Positions 23,097-32,334 are shown, numbered from the stretch's first letter. The stretch is DNA of 64,000 nt from Halalkalibacter alkalisediminis (GCF_028610705.1 NZ_JAQQWT010000006.1:186001-250000), one strand, 5' to 3'. Notes: a model not told the origin generated them from the letters alone. Made by a program: numbers and translations.

Positions 23097-23984
23097 CTAT
23101 ACTTGTGTATAAACTTTTACTCCCTCTTTTACAACACGTTTTCTAAATGCTTCTAGCAAACAATTTGTTTCTTTTCCAGGCTTTCCATTACCTATAACCC
23201 GCCCGTCTACTTTAACAACGGCGATTACTTCAGCAGCTGTACCTGTTAGAAACACTTCATCGGCTACATACACATCGTGTCTAGTAAAAGGTTCTTCCTT
23301 AACTGTATATTCTAGTTCCTTAGCCATTTCTATAATTGCATTTCTTGTAATGCCTTCTAGCGCTCCAATATATCCAGGAGGTGTGAGTAACTCTTTCCCT
23401 CTTACAATAAACACATTATCAGCAGATCCTTCAGCGACATAGCCTTGGTCGTTTAACATCAGGGCTTCACTGACACCAGCCAAGCTTGCTTCAATCTTTA
23501 CTAGAATATTATTCAAATAATTCAGTGATTTAACTTTGGGACTTAGAACATCAGGACGATTTCTCCGTGTAGCCACAGTGACAATCTCTAATCCTGAATC
23601 ATATAATTCTTTTGGAAATATGGCTAATTCCTCAGCAATGATAATCACTGATGGTCTAGCACATGATGCTGGGTCAAGCCCAAGATTCCCTACTCCTCTA
23701 GAAATCACAAGTCGAATGTAAGCATTGCTCAACTCATTCTTTTGTAAAGTGTTAATAATTAAGCCTTTTACTTCATCTTTAGTATGAGGAATTTCTAGCA
23801 TGATCGATTTAGCCGAGTTATAAAGTCTATCAAGGTGTTCTTGTAAACGAAAGACGTTTCCATCGTATACACGAATTCCTTCAAACACTCCATCCCCGTA
23901 TAAAAACCCATGATCATAAACTGAAATCTTTGCATCCTGTTTTCGGACAAATTCACCATCAAGGTAGATCCATTGTTCACTCAT
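23097..23984 (-). CDS. ilvE: Branched-chain amino acid aminotransferase
   Basis: A 295-residue class IV PLP transaminase performing the final step of valine, leucine and isoleucine synthesis. Motifs include VYDHGFLYGDGVFEGIRVY, the PLP lysine in SPKVKSLNYLNN, EGSADNVFIV and FLTGTAAEV. The ATG at 23984 has GGAG 9 nt upstream; the frame to 24008 lacks one. D-amino acid transaminases share this fold, but the pathway context supports IlvE. Confidence 0.92.
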   Translation of the reverse strand: MSEQWIYLDGEFVRKQDAKISVYDHGFLYGDGVFEGIRVYDGNVFRLQEHLDRLYNSAKSIMLEIPHTKDEVKGLIINTLQKNELSNAYIRLVISRGVGNLGLDPASCARPSVIIIAEELAIFPKELYDSGLEIVTVATRRNRPDVLSPKVKSLNYLNNILVKIEASLAGVSEALMLNDQGYVAEGSADNVFIVRGKELLTPPGYIGALEGITRNAIIEMAKELEYTVKEEPFTRHDVYVADEVFLTGTAAEVIAVVKVDGRVIGNGKPGKETNCLLEAFRKRVVKEGVKVYTQV

Positions 23985-24098
23985 GACGTTACTCTCCTCA
24001 TGTTTCATGTAATTCTTGTTCGTATCTAGAACGCCATTACATTTTTTATCTCTCTAGAGCGGACATTTGTTTTTTTAAAATAGTTGTTGTTGAGATTT

Positions 24099-24127
24099 AT
24101 CTTACGCTCATTCAGGTGCATGGTCAA
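24099..24127 (-). promoter_or_regulatory. Candidate sigma-A promoter of ilvE-ilvD
   Basis: TTGACC, 17-nt spacer, TAAGAT on the minus strand, about 115 nt before the ilvE start. The -35 is strong and the -10 moderate. No T-box or convincing CodY box was seen in this leader. Confidence 0.5.
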
Positions 24128-24285
24128 CCATTTTTTTAAAAATAATTTGACTATTTTGATTAGTTGTTCAAAGTGGTAACGCTTACACCGTTGGTAGCTT
24201 TGAATTAGAAAAAATTAATTCCACTTATTCCTATTTTACGGATATAAAAGAAACGATAGGACATGCTAGTATTGGGTGATCATAC

Positions 24286-24690
24286 ATGGTAAAAAAACAC
24301 AAAAAGTTTATTAAATTAACCAAAAAATTTCCATTTATACGATTGAATAACAATCGTCGCGCTTCACTTGTTGTCGTTGAAGACCTTTGGACCAAATGCA
24401 ACACAGAAGGAGAAAAACTTCTCTATCATCAGTTACGAGCCAATATGTATTATCCTACTCCCCATTATTGGATTGATCATGTACGCGCGAATATTGCTCT
24501 CGTTCCTTTTCGATTGGCTTTAATTGAACTGAGACCTGGTCTGAATGAAAAGCGAATTATGAAACAATTGAAGAGACATCACTGGCGAGTCATTTTTTAT
24601 GAAACAGAACAGTTATTAAAAGATGAACATTTGCTTGTAGATTTAGTTTCAAAGCAAGCACCAACAAAAAACGTCTCCACCTCATCATAA
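24286..24690 (+). CDS. Unknown basic protein, possible DUF559/Vsr-like nuclease fold
   Basis: A 134-residue basic protein that I do not recognise by name. After a lysine-rich N-terminus, residues from about 41 read TEGEKLLYHQLR, then PFRLALIELRPGLNEKRIMK, then HHWRVIFYETEQLLKDEHLL. This order (EKxLxxxLR helix, hydrophobic strand with an acidic residue, helix, WxVxxxxxxxLL strand-helix) resembles DUF559/very-short-patch-repair-like endonucleases, but the usual aspartate and E-x-K active-site pattern is not obvious, so it may be degenerate. GGGTGAT precedes the ATG. Its 3-prime end codes for half of the terminator hairpin. Confidence 0.55.
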   Translation: MVKKHKKFIKLTKKFPFIRLNNNRRASLVVVEDLWTKCNTEGEKLLYHQLRANMYYPTPHYWIDHVRANIALVPFRLALIELRPGLNEKRIMKQLKRHHWRVIFYETEQLLKDEHLLVDLVSKQAPTKNVSTSS

Positions 24691-24708
24691 GGTGGAGACG
24701 TTTGATTT
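24669..24708. terminator. Terminator overlapping the 3-prime end of the 24286 gene
   Basis: A 13-bp perfect stem (AAACGTCTCCACC and complement). The left arm is inside the last codons of the plus-strand gene, the loop includes the stop codon, and the right arm starts directly after it. T-runs on both sides suggest it also ends the converging tRNA transcript. Confidence 0.88.
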
Positions 24709-24730
24709 TAAATTAGTTATGTAGAAAAAA

Positions 24731-24807
<77 letters not shown>

Positions 24808-24810
24808 AAG

Positions 24811-24881
24811 AGCGGGTGATGAGAATCGAACTCACATCATCAGCTTGGAAGGCTGAGGTTTTACCACTAAACTACACCCGC
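24811..24881 (-). tRNA. tRNA-Gly (anticodon TCC)
   Basis: A 71-nt cloverleaf on the minus strand with acceptor GCGGGTG/CACCCGC, anticodon loop CTTCCAA (TCC, reads GGA), T-loop TTCGATT and discriminator T. CCA is not encoded and must be added after transcription, unlike its tRNA-Arg neighbour. Confidence 0.95.
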
Positions 24882-24905
24882 ATATTTTAGTACTAAGTAC
24901 TTTAA

Positions 24906-24934
24906 ACTATAACATAAAGTCATTTAATTTTCAA
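24906..24934 (-). promoter_or_regulatory. Promoter of the tRNA-Gly/tRNA-Arg pair
   Basis: TTGAAA, 17-nt spacer, TATAGT with extended -10 TG on the minus strand, about 25 nt before tRNA-Gly. Confidence 0.7.
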
Positions 24935-25032
24935 CGACTTTATAAGATCAATGTTCGTGCGCCTTTCAGCGACATTTATTACTATACCAAATAAAATAAA
25001 GAACGTCAATACTATTTTAAAAATAATTTAGT

Positions 25033-25065
25033 AGATCTCCTCTAAAGAAAGATAAGAGGAGATCT
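25033..25065 (-). terminator. Terminator after ysnB
   Basis: An 11-bp perfect stem (AGATCTCCTCT and complement) with an 11-nt loop just after the ysnB stop; an AT-rich stretch with a U-run begins about 8 nt later. Confidence 0.7.
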
Positions 25066-25071
25066 CTTTTC

Positions 25072-25584
25072 TTATTCCTTCGTAAATTGTCGGCTTAATT
25101 CAGTGACCTTTTTACCTTCGTAATTATAAAAGGTCACTTCGATCGTTGAATCACTATACTCACAAATACAGTATGTGCCGTCTTTATGTTCGCGCGGAAG
25201 ACGAATACTTCCTGGATTAATGTAGACAACCCCATTCTCTTGAAACGTTGTTGCTACATGAGAATGACCAAAACAAGCGATCTGTGCTTGTTTTTCTTCT
25301 GCTCGGTAGCTTAAAGGAACATGTGTCATCTTCACATTATATAAATGCCCATGCGTTACATAAATTGTAACACCCTTTATCTGCTCTATCACATCATCGG
25401 GGAAGTCTGTACCAAAATCACAGTTCCCTGACACAACTTTAACTCCATTAATAACTGGATCGTCTGCTGTTAATTCAGAATCACCACAGTGAAATAATGC
25501 ATCCACTTCGTTTCGATGACGGTCCAATACGATCTGCAGTTCCTTGCTCCATCCATGACTATCACTAATGATTAACGCTCTCAT
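25072..25584 (-). CDS. ysnB: YsnB/YfcE-type metallophosphoesterase
   Basis: A 170-residue calcineurin-like phosphoesterase. Metal ligands are visible in ISDSHGW, HCGDSE, SGNCD, THGH and FGHSHVA. GGGAGG precedes the ATG at 25584; the longer frame to 25626 would overlap rdgB. Family members hydrolyse phosphodiesters, but the natural substrate is unknown. It is the last gene of the gerM-rph-rdgB-ysnB group, in the order seen in B. subtilis. Confidence 0.88.
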   Translation of the reverse strand: MRALIISDSHGWSKELQIVLDRHRNEVDALFHCGDSELTADDPVINGVKVVSGNCDFGTDFPDDVIEQIKGVTIYVTHGHLYNVKMTHVPLSYRAEEKQAQIACFGHSHVATTFQENGVVYINPGSIRLPREHKDGTYCICEYSDSTIEVTFYNYEGKKVTELSRQFTKE

Positions 25585-25600
25585 TGCTACCTCCCTTTGA

Positions 25601-26194
25601 CTAACTCCATTCTTCTTTCTTGGCAAGAAGCTGTTTCAACGCTTTTGCTCGATGGCTACGCTCGTTTTTTTGCTCAGCTGTTAATTGAGCCATGGTTTTA
25701 TCAAGCTCTGGTAGGTAAAAAATAGGATCGTATCCAAAACCGTTAGAACCAGTTGCACGCATGGCAATATATCCTTCACAAGCTCCCTCATAAAAGAACG
25801 TTTCACGATTAGGCTTTGCTACAGCTAAGCAGCAAACAAAGCGAGCGGTACGATCATCTCCTGGGATATCCACGAGTTCCTTTAACACTTTTTCACTATT
25901 AGCTGTATCACTTTTATCTTCCCCTGCATACCTTGCTGAATAGACACCAGGTCGTCCATCTAACGCATCTACCACTAATCCTGAATCGTCCGCAATCACC
26001 ATTTGATTTAAATGAGTGGCTAGCACCTCTGCTTTTTTTGCTGCATTTTCTGCAAATGTCACTCCATCTTCCTCGATATCAGGAAGTTCTGGATAATCTA
26101 GAAGTGATTTGACTTCCCAGCCTGCTTTTGCGAACATTTGTTGAAACTCGGCTATTTTTCCTTTATTTTTGGTTGCAATAACCATTTCCTTCAT
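25601..26194 (-). CDS. rdgB: XTP/dITP pyrophosphatase
   Basis: A 197-residue HAM1/RdgB nucleotide house-cleaning enzyme (YsnA in B. subtilis) that removes dITP and XTP. Motifs: VIATKNKGKIAEFQ at the N-terminus, ADDSGLVVDAL, GRPGVYSARYAG and the C-terminal GFGYDPIF and SHRAKAL. The start at 26194 (MKEMVIATKN) fits the family; an ATG two codons earlier is also possible and overlaps the rph stop. Confidence 0.94.
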   Translation of the reverse strand: MKEMVIATKNKGKIAEFQQMFAKAGWEVKSLLDYPELPDIEEDGVTFAENAAKKAEVLATHLNQMVIADDSGLVVDALDGRPGVYSARYAGEDKSDTANSEKVLKELVDIPGDDRTARFVCCLAVAKPNRETFFYEGACEGYIAMRATGSNGFGYDPIFYLPELDKTMAQLTAEQKNERSHRAKALKQLLAKKEEWS

Positions 26195-26199
26195 ACTCA

Positions 26200-26955
26200 T
26201 TATTCTCCTTTAAGCCCTTGATTCATTTTCTCTGCAATCGGACCAAGTACTTCTTTCTGCTTTGCGACAAGCGCATCAATACCTAATTCTGCTAAATCAA
26301 GTAATATGTTAAGTTGTTCTCTAGAAAATGTTGCTTCTTCTCCCGTTCCCTGAAGCTCTACAAATTGATGATTTCCGGTCATGACAACATTCATATCTAC
26401 TTCTGCAGCCGCATCCTCTAGATAACAAAGATCAAGGAGTGCTCCTTTTTCTGAATCAACCCCCACCGAAACAGCAGCTAAGTAATCTTTAATCGGCCAC
26501 TCTTTTATTTTTCCTGCTTTTATCGACTTCTCCATTGCTAGAGCTAATGCAACGAAAGCTCCTGTAATAGAAGCTGTTCTCGTTCCGCCATCTGCTTGTA
26601 TGACATCACAATCGATCCATACCGTACGTTCACCAATTTTCTCTAAATCAAGGACCGTACGTAAGGCTCTACCAATTAACCGTTGAATTTCCATCGTTCT
26701 TCCTGCCACTTTACCCTTTGATGATTCTCGAATGTTCCTTTGTTCTGTTGCTCTAGGTAACATTGCGTATTCCGCTGTAATCCACCCTTTTCCTTGTCCT
26801 CTTAAGAAAGGTGGTACACGGTCTTCTACAGTCGCATTACAAATGACTTTCGTATCCCCCATGGAAATAAGTACAGAACCTTCTGGATGCTTAACATAAT
26901 TCGTTTCAAATGTTACTTCTCGAAGCTCAGTAACTCCGCGTCCATCAACTCTCAT
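26200..26955 (-). CDS. rph: Ribonuclease PH
   Basis: A 251-residue phosphorolytic 3-prime exoribonuclease that trims tRNA precursors. It begins [17 protein letters not shown] and has the phosphate-site sequence [20 protein letters not shown] and the acidic [19 protein letters not shown] segment. AGGAGG precedes the chosen ATG; the longer frame to 27081 has no support. Downstream of gerM and overlapping rdgB. Confidence 0.95.
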   Translation of the reverse strand: MRVDGRGVTELREVTFETNYVKHPEGSVLISMGDTKVICNATVEDRVPPFLRGQGKGWITAEYAMLPRATEQRNIRESSKGKVAGRTMEIQRLIGRALRTVLDLEKIGERTVWIDCDVIQADGGTRTASITGAFVALALAMEKSIKAGKIKEWPIKDYLAAVSVGVDSEKGALLDLCYLEDAAAEVDMNVVMTGNHQFVELQGTGEEATFSREQLNILLDLAELGIDALVAKQKEVLGPIAEKMNQGLKGE

Positions 26956-27089
26956 AAATGTTCCTCCTAAGTATATGTGAACCATAACTTTATTTATGTA
27001 ATAGGTAAAAGGAGGTAGCAACATGCTCCTCCTTTTCCTAGCGATAGTATAAGTATAAAGAATTATGAGGCAGTAGTCCAATTTGCCAC

Positions 27090-28163
27090 TTAATATCTTC
27101 CAGTATTAACTAATGATGGTCTTGAAACAGGCTCAGCAACTTCTCCTGATTCTGTTAGCACATCAGCCTCTCCATTAACTTGAATCGCCACTTTTTCAAT
27201 TCCTTCTTGCTCTGTTAATGTAAGAGCAAGCATATCCATTACTTCAAAGGATACAGCTGTTGATTGATTCTGTGTCAAAATGGATTCATTAAAGTTCAGT
27301 GTTACCATTCCATTTTCGTACATAGGCTCGTCAACTAGTGCAACTCCTTGTCGGAAGTCCGTCAACAGATTTGATTGCAACGATGGGCCTTTTAGAAGTT
27401 CTTTAACCGAAGCAGCTAAAGCGTCTTCTCCTAAAGAAACTCGACGTGTTACTGGCACATAATATGTGTTGTCCCCATTTTGAGCAAGGAAGTAAAGAGT
27501 AACCCCTTTACTATTAACGACATCCGTTACATCGCCCGTTTCAATATTAATCCCATTTGCTCTACTTACCCCTTCTCCAATTGGTGTTCCGCTCACCGGC
27601 ATCATATCTTGTTTATGACCGTTGATACGAATTTGAACACTATCCACATTCTCAAATTGCGTCAGTGTATAAGTAATCGCTTCTAACACTTGTCTTTCTT
27701 GACTTGGATCATAACTCTTAAATTCTTCTGAAAAATCAGCAATGGCAATTCCATCTTTTAAATCAACATCAACTTCAGTCCCAGCAGGAATCACGGCACG
27801 GAAGCCATTTGGAAGCATGTCTGTAACTGGACCTCCATCTACTAAATACTCGAGAGATTGCTTTAACACACTCTGTGTTTTCGGAAGATCCATCGTTTGA
27901 GGAACGACAAGGCCGTTGGAATCAATTAAGTAAAGCTCACGTTTAATCGGCTCTTCTGTTGCCTCCTCCCCATCTGTACCTTCCTCAGGTTCTTTTTCCT
28001 CAGTACCATCTTCTAACTCTAATGACTCATCTTCCTCTAAATAATTGGTAGGCGGTGTATCCATCTCGTTCGTTGCCTCATTAGATCCAAACGAACAAGC
28101 TGTCATTGTTAACAAAGTTGCAAAAGCAAGAACGGGAAGCCCTTTTCTAATTATCTTATGCAT
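27090..28163 (-). CDS. gerM: Spore germination lipoprotein GerM
   Basis: A 357-residue lipoprotein with a signal peptide ending in LLTMTAC (lipid-modified Cys23), an acidic Glu-rich linker at about 35-65, and two tandem GerM domains (about residues 80-205 and 220-345). In B. subtilis GerM is needed for normal germination and sporulation. GGAGGG lies upstream of the ATG at 28163; the frame to 28229 runs into the promoter region. It lies between murI and rph as in B. subtilis. Confidence 0.9.
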   Translation of the reverse strand: MHKIIRKGLPVLAFATLLTMTACSFGSNEATNEMDTPPTNYLEEDESLELEDGTEEKEPEEGTDGEEATEEPIKRELYLIDSNGLVVPQTMDLPKTQSVLKQSLEYLVDGGPVTDMLPNGFRAVIPAGTEVDVDLKDGIAIADFSEEFKSYDPSQERQVLEAITYTLTQFENVDSVQIRINGHKQDMMPVSGTPIGEGVSRANGINIETGDVTDVVNSKGVTLYFLAQNGDNTYYVPVTRRVSLGEDALAASVKELLKGPSLQSNLLTDFRQGVALVDEPMYENGMVTLNFNESILTQNQSTAVSFEVMDMLALTLTEQEGIEKVAIQVNGEADVLTESGEVAEPVSRPSLVNTGRY

Positions 28164-28227
28164 TATGTTTTTCCCTCCTAAGATAGTTTGTACTACATGT
28201 ATACGAGCCCCCAAAAGAGAATAGACC

Positions 28228-28276
28228 AAAGATTTATAAAAAAAAGGTTGGGTTTCACCTTTTTTTGTAAATCTTT
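28228..28276. repeat. A/T-rich hairpin next to element A
   Basis: An inverted repeat of about 20 bp per arm (AAAGATTTATAAAAAAAAGG against CCTTTTTTTGTAAATCTTT) with a short loop. It can act as a terminator on either strand. It abuts the structured element at 28278 and lies just upstream of gerM. Confidence 0.75.
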
Positions 28277-28277
28277 A

Positions 28278-28361
28278 GCGATGAGCGCAGCTGATGCCTG
28301 CTCTTCAACCGGGGATGGGTGCCCTTCCCATGCTTGGCGTGCAGCGTGTGGAGCCATTGCC
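28278..28361 (+). repeat. Structured palindromic element, copy A
   Basis: About 84 nt, related to copies at 56559-56644 and 56849-56932. The 5-prime part is GCGATGAGCGCAGCTGATGC and the 3-prime part is GCGTGTGGAGCCATTGC. The outer stem GCGATG/CATTGC contains one G-T pair, an inner stem GCTG-ATGCC/GGCGT-CAGC has a bulge, and an apical ATGGG/CCCAT hairpin is present. It is intergenic between the murI terminator and gerM. Nature unknown: non-coding RNA or a small mobile or repetitive sequence. Confidence 0.65.
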
Positions 28362-28400
28362 ACATTCAAACATGAACCTTATTCGAAATGAAACAACCAC

Positions 28401-28444
28401 AAAAAAGCCTGTACGATAGACGTCATAGTCTATCCATACAAGCT
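28401..28444 (-). terminator. murI terminator
   Basis: A long hairpin whose loop-proximal stem is ATAGAC/GTCTAT, with three mismatches lower down, followed by UUUUUU on the minus strand. It overlaps the last bases of murI. Confidence 0.85.
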
Positions 28445-29255
28445 AGCGAGTTGCAGATCGTTTTAACGAGATCGTTTCTACACACTCTACACTCACTTCT
28501 AACCATTGGTCTGCTAACCTTTTAAATTGAATCGCATCACCAGTTGTGAAAAAGCGAAGCTTCGGTATACGATCCTTCGTGAATAGAAGATTTTTATGAT
28601 AAAGGAGGCTACTAACTTCTCGTGCAGTTTCATCCCCTGATGAGATTAGTTCAATGCCTGGCCCCACTCGTTTAGCAATTACATCTCTTAGCAATGGATA
28701 GTGGGTGCAGCCTAAGATAAGGGTATCAAAGGCAAGTCCGTCTAAAGGTTTTAGGGCTTCATCTACGATTTTTTCGGCTTCTATACCTTCAAACATTCCA
28801 CTTTCCACTAAAGGGACAAAGGGAGGACAAGCAAGACTTTCCACTTGCACCTTGCTATTAATAGACTTCAATGCTTTTTCATAAGCTTGGCTTTGAATGG
28901 TTCCTGCCGTTCCAATTATAGCGACATGGTCTTTTTCAGTGACTTTTAGGGCACTTATTGCCCCAGGGTGTACCACTCCTACAACCGGGATGGAAAGCTC
29001 TTTTTTTACCTCTTCAAGCACAACAGCTGTAGCTGTATTACAGGCGATTACAAGCATCTTTACATTGTCTTCTAACAGACGATCAATCATTTCCCATGTA
29101 AATCTTCTAACTTCTTCCACCGTTCGTGGACCGTATGGACAACGAGCAGAGTCACCGATATAAATGATCTCTTCCTTTGGCAGTTGTCTCATAATCTCTT
29201 TGGCTACCGTAAGGCCACCTAATCCAGAATCAATAACTCCAATCGGTCTATCCAA
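28443..29255 (-). CDS. murI: Glutamate racemase
   Basis: A 270-residue cofactor-independent racemase supplying D-glutamate for peptidoglycan (RacE type). The catalytic cysteines are Cys72 in ACNTAT and Cys183 in GCTHYPLL, with [10 protein letters not shown] at the N-terminus. The start is TTG, with GAGGGG 6 nt upstream. It lies between a MarR regulator and gerM. Confidence 0.94.
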   Translation of the reverse strand: MDRPIGVIDSGLGGLTVAKEIMRQLPKEEIIYIGDSARCPYGPRTVEEVRRFTWEMIDRLLEDNVKMLVIACNTATAVVLEEVKKELSIPVVGVVHPGAISALKVTEKDHVAIIGTAGTIQSQAYEKALKSINSKVQVESLACPPFVPLVESGMFEGIEAEKIVDEALKPLDGLAFDTLILGCTHYPLLRDVIAKRVGPGIELISSGDETAREVSSLLYHKNLLFTKDRIPKLRFFTTGDAIQFKRLADQWLEVSVECVETISLKRSATR

Positions 29256-29287
29256 CTCTTACCCCTCAATTTCTAACGACAGCATTT

Positions 29288-29731
29288 TTATTGATTCACA
29301 CGTGTCGCTTTCATCTCTTCATGCAAAACATGCAAACTCTTCTCAAGGAAGTTCACTTCATCTTGAGAGAAGTCTGATAAAATATCTTCCAAATAATCTT
29401 GACGTTTCTTAATTACCTCTTCGATAATCGTTCGCCCTTTATCTAATAAATGAATGCGAACAACACGTCGATCATTTTTATCTTTCACTCTTTCAACGAG
29501 TTCATTTTTTTCCATTCTATCTACTAAGTCGGTCGTTGTACTGCAAGCTAAGTACATTTTTGTAGATAGTTCACCAATTGTCATTTCCCCAAACTCATTA
29601 AGCCATTGCAATGCAACAAATTGTGGTGGAGTTATTGGAAACTGCGTCAGGATTTCTCGACCCTTTTGTTTAACCATTTCTGATACTCGTCTTAACGAAC
29701 GCTCGATTTGTTCGATCTGGCGATGATCCAT
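29288..29731 (-). CDS. ysmB: MarR-family regulator YsmB
   Basis: A 147-residue winged-helix regulator. The helix-turn-helix covers about MTIGELSTKMYLACSTTTDL, followed by the wing KNDRRVVRIHLLDKG. GGAGGTG is 6 nt before the ATG at 29731. The long frame to 29893 reads through the ptsI terminator and is rejected. A palindrome at 29748-29763 sits between the probable promoter and the ribosome site and is a likely autoregulatory operator. It precedes murI, as in B. subtilis. Confidence 0.88.
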   Translation of the reverse strand: MDHRQIEQIERSLRRVSEMVKQKGREILTQFPITPPQFVALQWLNEFGEMTIGELSTKMYLACSTTTDLVDRMEKNELVERVKDKNDRRVVRIHLLDKGRTIIEEVIKKRQDYLEDILSDFSQDEVNFLEKSLHVLHEEMKATRVNQ

Positions 29732-29747
29732 CTTACGCACCTCCTCT

Positions 29748-29763
29748 ACACAGATAACTGTGT
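29748..29763. promoter_or_regulatory. Candidate MarR operator in front of ysmB
   Basis: A perfect palindrome ACACAG-ATAA-CTGTGT (16 bp) located 17 bp upstream of the ysmB start, downstream of a weak promoter (TTGCAA, 17 nt, GACAAT). MarR proteins bind palindromes of this size and usually repress themselves. Inference from position only. Confidence 0.5.
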
Positions 29764-29844
29764 TATTTTCATTATTGTCGCTTGTTTTTTCACCAATTGC
29801 AAGAGAAGAATGTGACAATTTCATGCAAGCACAATGGGCAAAGT

Positions 29845-29890
29845 AAAAAAGTTGACTCATAAATCGGTTCTTCCGATCTTGAGTCAACTT
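29845..29890 (-). terminator. ptsHI terminator
   Basis: Outer stem AAGTTGACTCA/TGAGTCAACTT and inner ATCGG/CCGAT with a 5-nt loop, then UUUUUU on the minus strand, just after ptsI. Confidence 0.9.
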
Positions 29891-29897
29891 CATCTAC

Positions 29898-31616
29898 TTA
29901 TTCAGTCATGAACGTTTCACGAACTCGTTGTTCTACTTCATCTGCAGTGTCCAAATGTAACATCTCATTTGAAAATGCTGCCAGCTCTTCTTTTGAAAGA
30001 GAAAGCAATTGACTACGAGCAGGTAAAATCGACGTCGCACTCATACTAAACTCATCTAACCCAAGTCCAAGTAATAATGGAATCGCTACTTCATCTCCGG
30101 CCATTTCTCCACACATACCAGCCCACTTCCCTTGTTTGTGAGCAGCATCGACAACCATTTTAACTAAACGTAAAATAGCTGGGTGATACGGCTGATACAA
30201 ATAAGAAACGCGCTCATTCATGCGATCAGCAGCCATTGTGTATTGGATCAAGTCATTCGTTCCAATACTGAAGAAGTCAACTTCTTTTGCAAACAAGTCT
30301 GCAGCTACAGCCGTAGAAGGAATTTCCACCATCATTCCGATTTCCATTTCTTCTGACACTGTCACACCAGCTTCAACTAGCTTACTTTTTTCTTCTAGTA
30401 GCATCGCTTTCGCTTGACGGAATTCGTCTAGCGTTGCAATCATCGGGAACATGACTTTTAAGTTACCGAACGCACTAGCGCGAAGAAGAGCTCGTAACTG
30501 CGTACGGAAAATCTCTTTTTCTTCTAGACATAAACGAATTGCACGGAAACCTAAAAACGGATTCATTTCTTTAGGTAAATCTAAGTATGGTAACTCTTTA
30601 TCTCCACCAATATCCAACGTGCGGATAACAACGGGCTTGCCTTCCATGCGTTCTACTACTTCTTTATAAGCTTCAAACTGCTCTTCCTCTGATGGAAGCT
30701 CTGTTCTTCCCATATAAAGAAACTCTGTACGATAAAGACCAATGCCTTCAGCACCATTGTTAATAACACCTTCTAAATCTTTAGGTGTTCCAATATTAGC
30801 TGCTAGTTCAACATGTTTTCCATCTTTAGTCGTCGTTTGCTCACTAACAAGCTTTGCCCACTCTGCTTTTTGCTTAGCAAAATCATCACGTTTCTTTGTA
30901 TAAGTGGCAATTTCCTCATCAGTCGGCTCGACAATCACTAATCCATCAAGGCCATCAACAATGACGGTCATTCCCGTTTGAATTTTAGCTGTTACTTCTT
31001 TTGCTCCCACAACAGCAGGGATCTCAAGAGATCTAGACATGATCGCTGAGTGAGATGTCCGACCACCGATATCTGTTGCGAACCCTTTAATGAAAACAGG
31101 ATTAAGTTGCGCAGTATCTGATGGTGTTAAATCTTCAGCAATGACAATCGTTTCTTCAGAAATGGTCGCTAACGACTGTGCTTCAATACCAAGTAGATGA
31201 CCTAAGACACGCTTAGATACATCACGGATATCTGCAGCACGTTCCTTCATGTATTCATTATCCATGTTTTCAAACATCGTAATAAACATCGTCGAAACTT
31301 CATTCATTGCATACTCTGCATTTTGCTTATTATCAGTAATCTTGCCCTTAACGGTATCGACAAGCTCAGGATCACTTAATACAAGTAAATGAGCAGCAAA
31401 AATTTCGGCTTTATCAGGTCCTAATTCTTTTTCCGTCTTATCTTTAATAACAGACAACTCTTCTTTTGATTTCGCAAGAGCTTGATCAAGACGTTGTACT
31501 TCACTAGCCGGATCTTGAACCTCTTTTAATTCGATCGTCATATCTGGCTCTTCATGTACAAAAGCTTTTGCAATCGCTACACCAGAAGAAGCAGCGATAC
31601 CAGTCAGTTTAAGCAT
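29898..31616 (-). CDS. ptsI: PTS enzyme I
   Basis: A 572-residue phosphoenolpyruvate-protein phosphotransferase that phosphorylates HPr. The active-site histidine lies in [12 protein letters not shown], and the PEP-binding C-terminal barrel has [19 protein letters not shown] and the CGEMAGD loop. It overlaps the ptsH stop by one base. In B. subtilis ptsHI follow ptsG elsewhere; here no ptsG is adjacent. Confidence 0.96.
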   Translation of the reverse strand: MLKLTGIAASSGVAIAKAFVHEEPDMTIELKEVQDPASEVQRLDQALAKSKEELSVIKDKTEKELGPDKAEIFAAHLLVLSDPELVDTVKGKITDNKQNAEYAMNEVSTMFITMFENMDNEYMKERAADIRDVSKRVLGHLLGIEAQSLATISEETIVIAEDLTPSDTAQLNPVFIKGFATDIGGRTSHSAIMSRSLEIPAVVGAKEVTAKIQTGMTVIVDGLDGLVIVEPTDEEIATYTKKRDDFAKQKAEWAKLVSEQTTTKDGKHVELAANIGTPKDLEGVINNGAEGIGLYRTEFLYMGRTELPSEEEQFEAYKEVVERMEGKPVVIRTLDIGGDKELPYLDLPKEMNPFLGFRAIRLCLEEKEIFRTQLRALLRASAFGNLKVMFPMIATLDEFRQAKAMLLEEKSKLVEAGVTVSEEMEIGMMVEIPSTAVAADLFAKEVDFFSIGTNDLIQYTMAADRMNERVSYLYQPYHPAILRLVKMVVDAAHKQGKWAGMCGEMAGDEVAIPLLLGLGLDEFSMSATSILPARSQLLSLSKEELAAFSNEMLHLDTADEVEQRVRETFMTE

Positions 31617-31879
31617 TATTCCCCTAGCCCTTCTTTAATTACATCTTCAATTGCTTGCAACGCTTCATCAGCATCTGAACCTTCAGCTTTCACAGTAACC
31701 TCTGCACCTTTACCAACGCCTAAAGACATAACACCCATAATGGATTTAAGGTTAACCGATTTACCTTTGAACTCAAGGGTAATATCCGAAGAATATTGAC
31801 CTGCTTTGTTTACTAATTGTGTTGCTGGACGTGCATGAATTCCCGTATCTGCTGTAATTTTAAATGTTTTTTCTGCCAT
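31616..31879 (-). CDS. ptsH: Phosphocarrier protein HPr
   Basis: An 87-residue PTS carrier. His15, the site phosphorylated by enzyme I, is in TGIHARPAT, and Ser46, the site of HPr kinase/phosphorylase in Firmicutes, is in [12 protein letters not shown]. So it should work both in sugar transport and as a CcpA corepressor; a cre site elsewhere in the window fits. It has an unusually long leader of about 300 nt. Confidence 0.97.
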   Translation of the reverse strand: MAEKTFKITADTGIHARPATQLVNKAGQYSSDITLEFKGKSVNLKSIMGVMSLGVGKGAEVTVKAEGSDADEALQAIEDVIKEGLGE

Positions 31880-32190
31880 CTCTAATCTACCTCTTTCTTT
31901 TTATATGATTTATTTAGAAAAACTTGGCTCGCAAGAAGTTCTTATAAGAAAAGAAGCATTGCTACTAAAGCGAGTCATGTTTTTTCTTCATTTTTTTTGC
32001 TAGCACTTATTACCAAATATAACAAAAGGCATAAGCAAAGAAACGCATATGATAAAAAACGATAGGATTGTACCCTTTATAGAGTACCCCATCTTTATCT
32101 CATATACACTTCTATACTTATGCCTGATCGAATCAGTAACACGTAATAAGTGCAATTGTCGTAGCAATCATCTTTTCTAAATTGAATCAT
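31880..32190 (-). promoter_or_regulatory. Long structured leader of ptsHI
   Basis: About 310 nt between the promoter and ptsH, without a coding frame. It contains a long-range perfect stem (GGCATAAG at 32117-32124, read in reverse, with 32028-32035), nested ATATGA/TCATAT and TAAA/TTTA pairings, and near the gene a second stem (31926-31932 with 31970-31976) that encloses the palindrome TTCTTATAAGAA and is followed by a U-run. That last hairpin could be an attenuator. No known riboswitch class was recognised. Confidence 0.5.
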
Positions 32191-32194
32191 AAAC

Positions 32195-32224
32195 AGTATA
32201 GCATAAGTTTTTTTTGAATATCAA
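32195..32224 (-). promoter_or_regulatory. Sigma-A promoter of ptsHI
   Basis: TTGATA, 18-nt spacer, TATACT with a TGC extended -10 on the minus strand. Confidence 0.65.
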
Positions 32225-32334
32225 TAGGAAAACCTCCACTTATTCGACAAAAAGTGAAATGTATTTGTCTAGCTATTAAAAATTGCTTTCTGAGTCCATT
32301 TCTTCATCTTTTCTTTTTTATTTTCAATAATAAA

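Noticed and set aside
29732-29893. 54-codon N-terminal extension of the MarR regulator
   Set aside because: It would translate the ptsI terminator and the candidate operator, and lacks a ribosome site; the ATG at 29731 has an ideal one.
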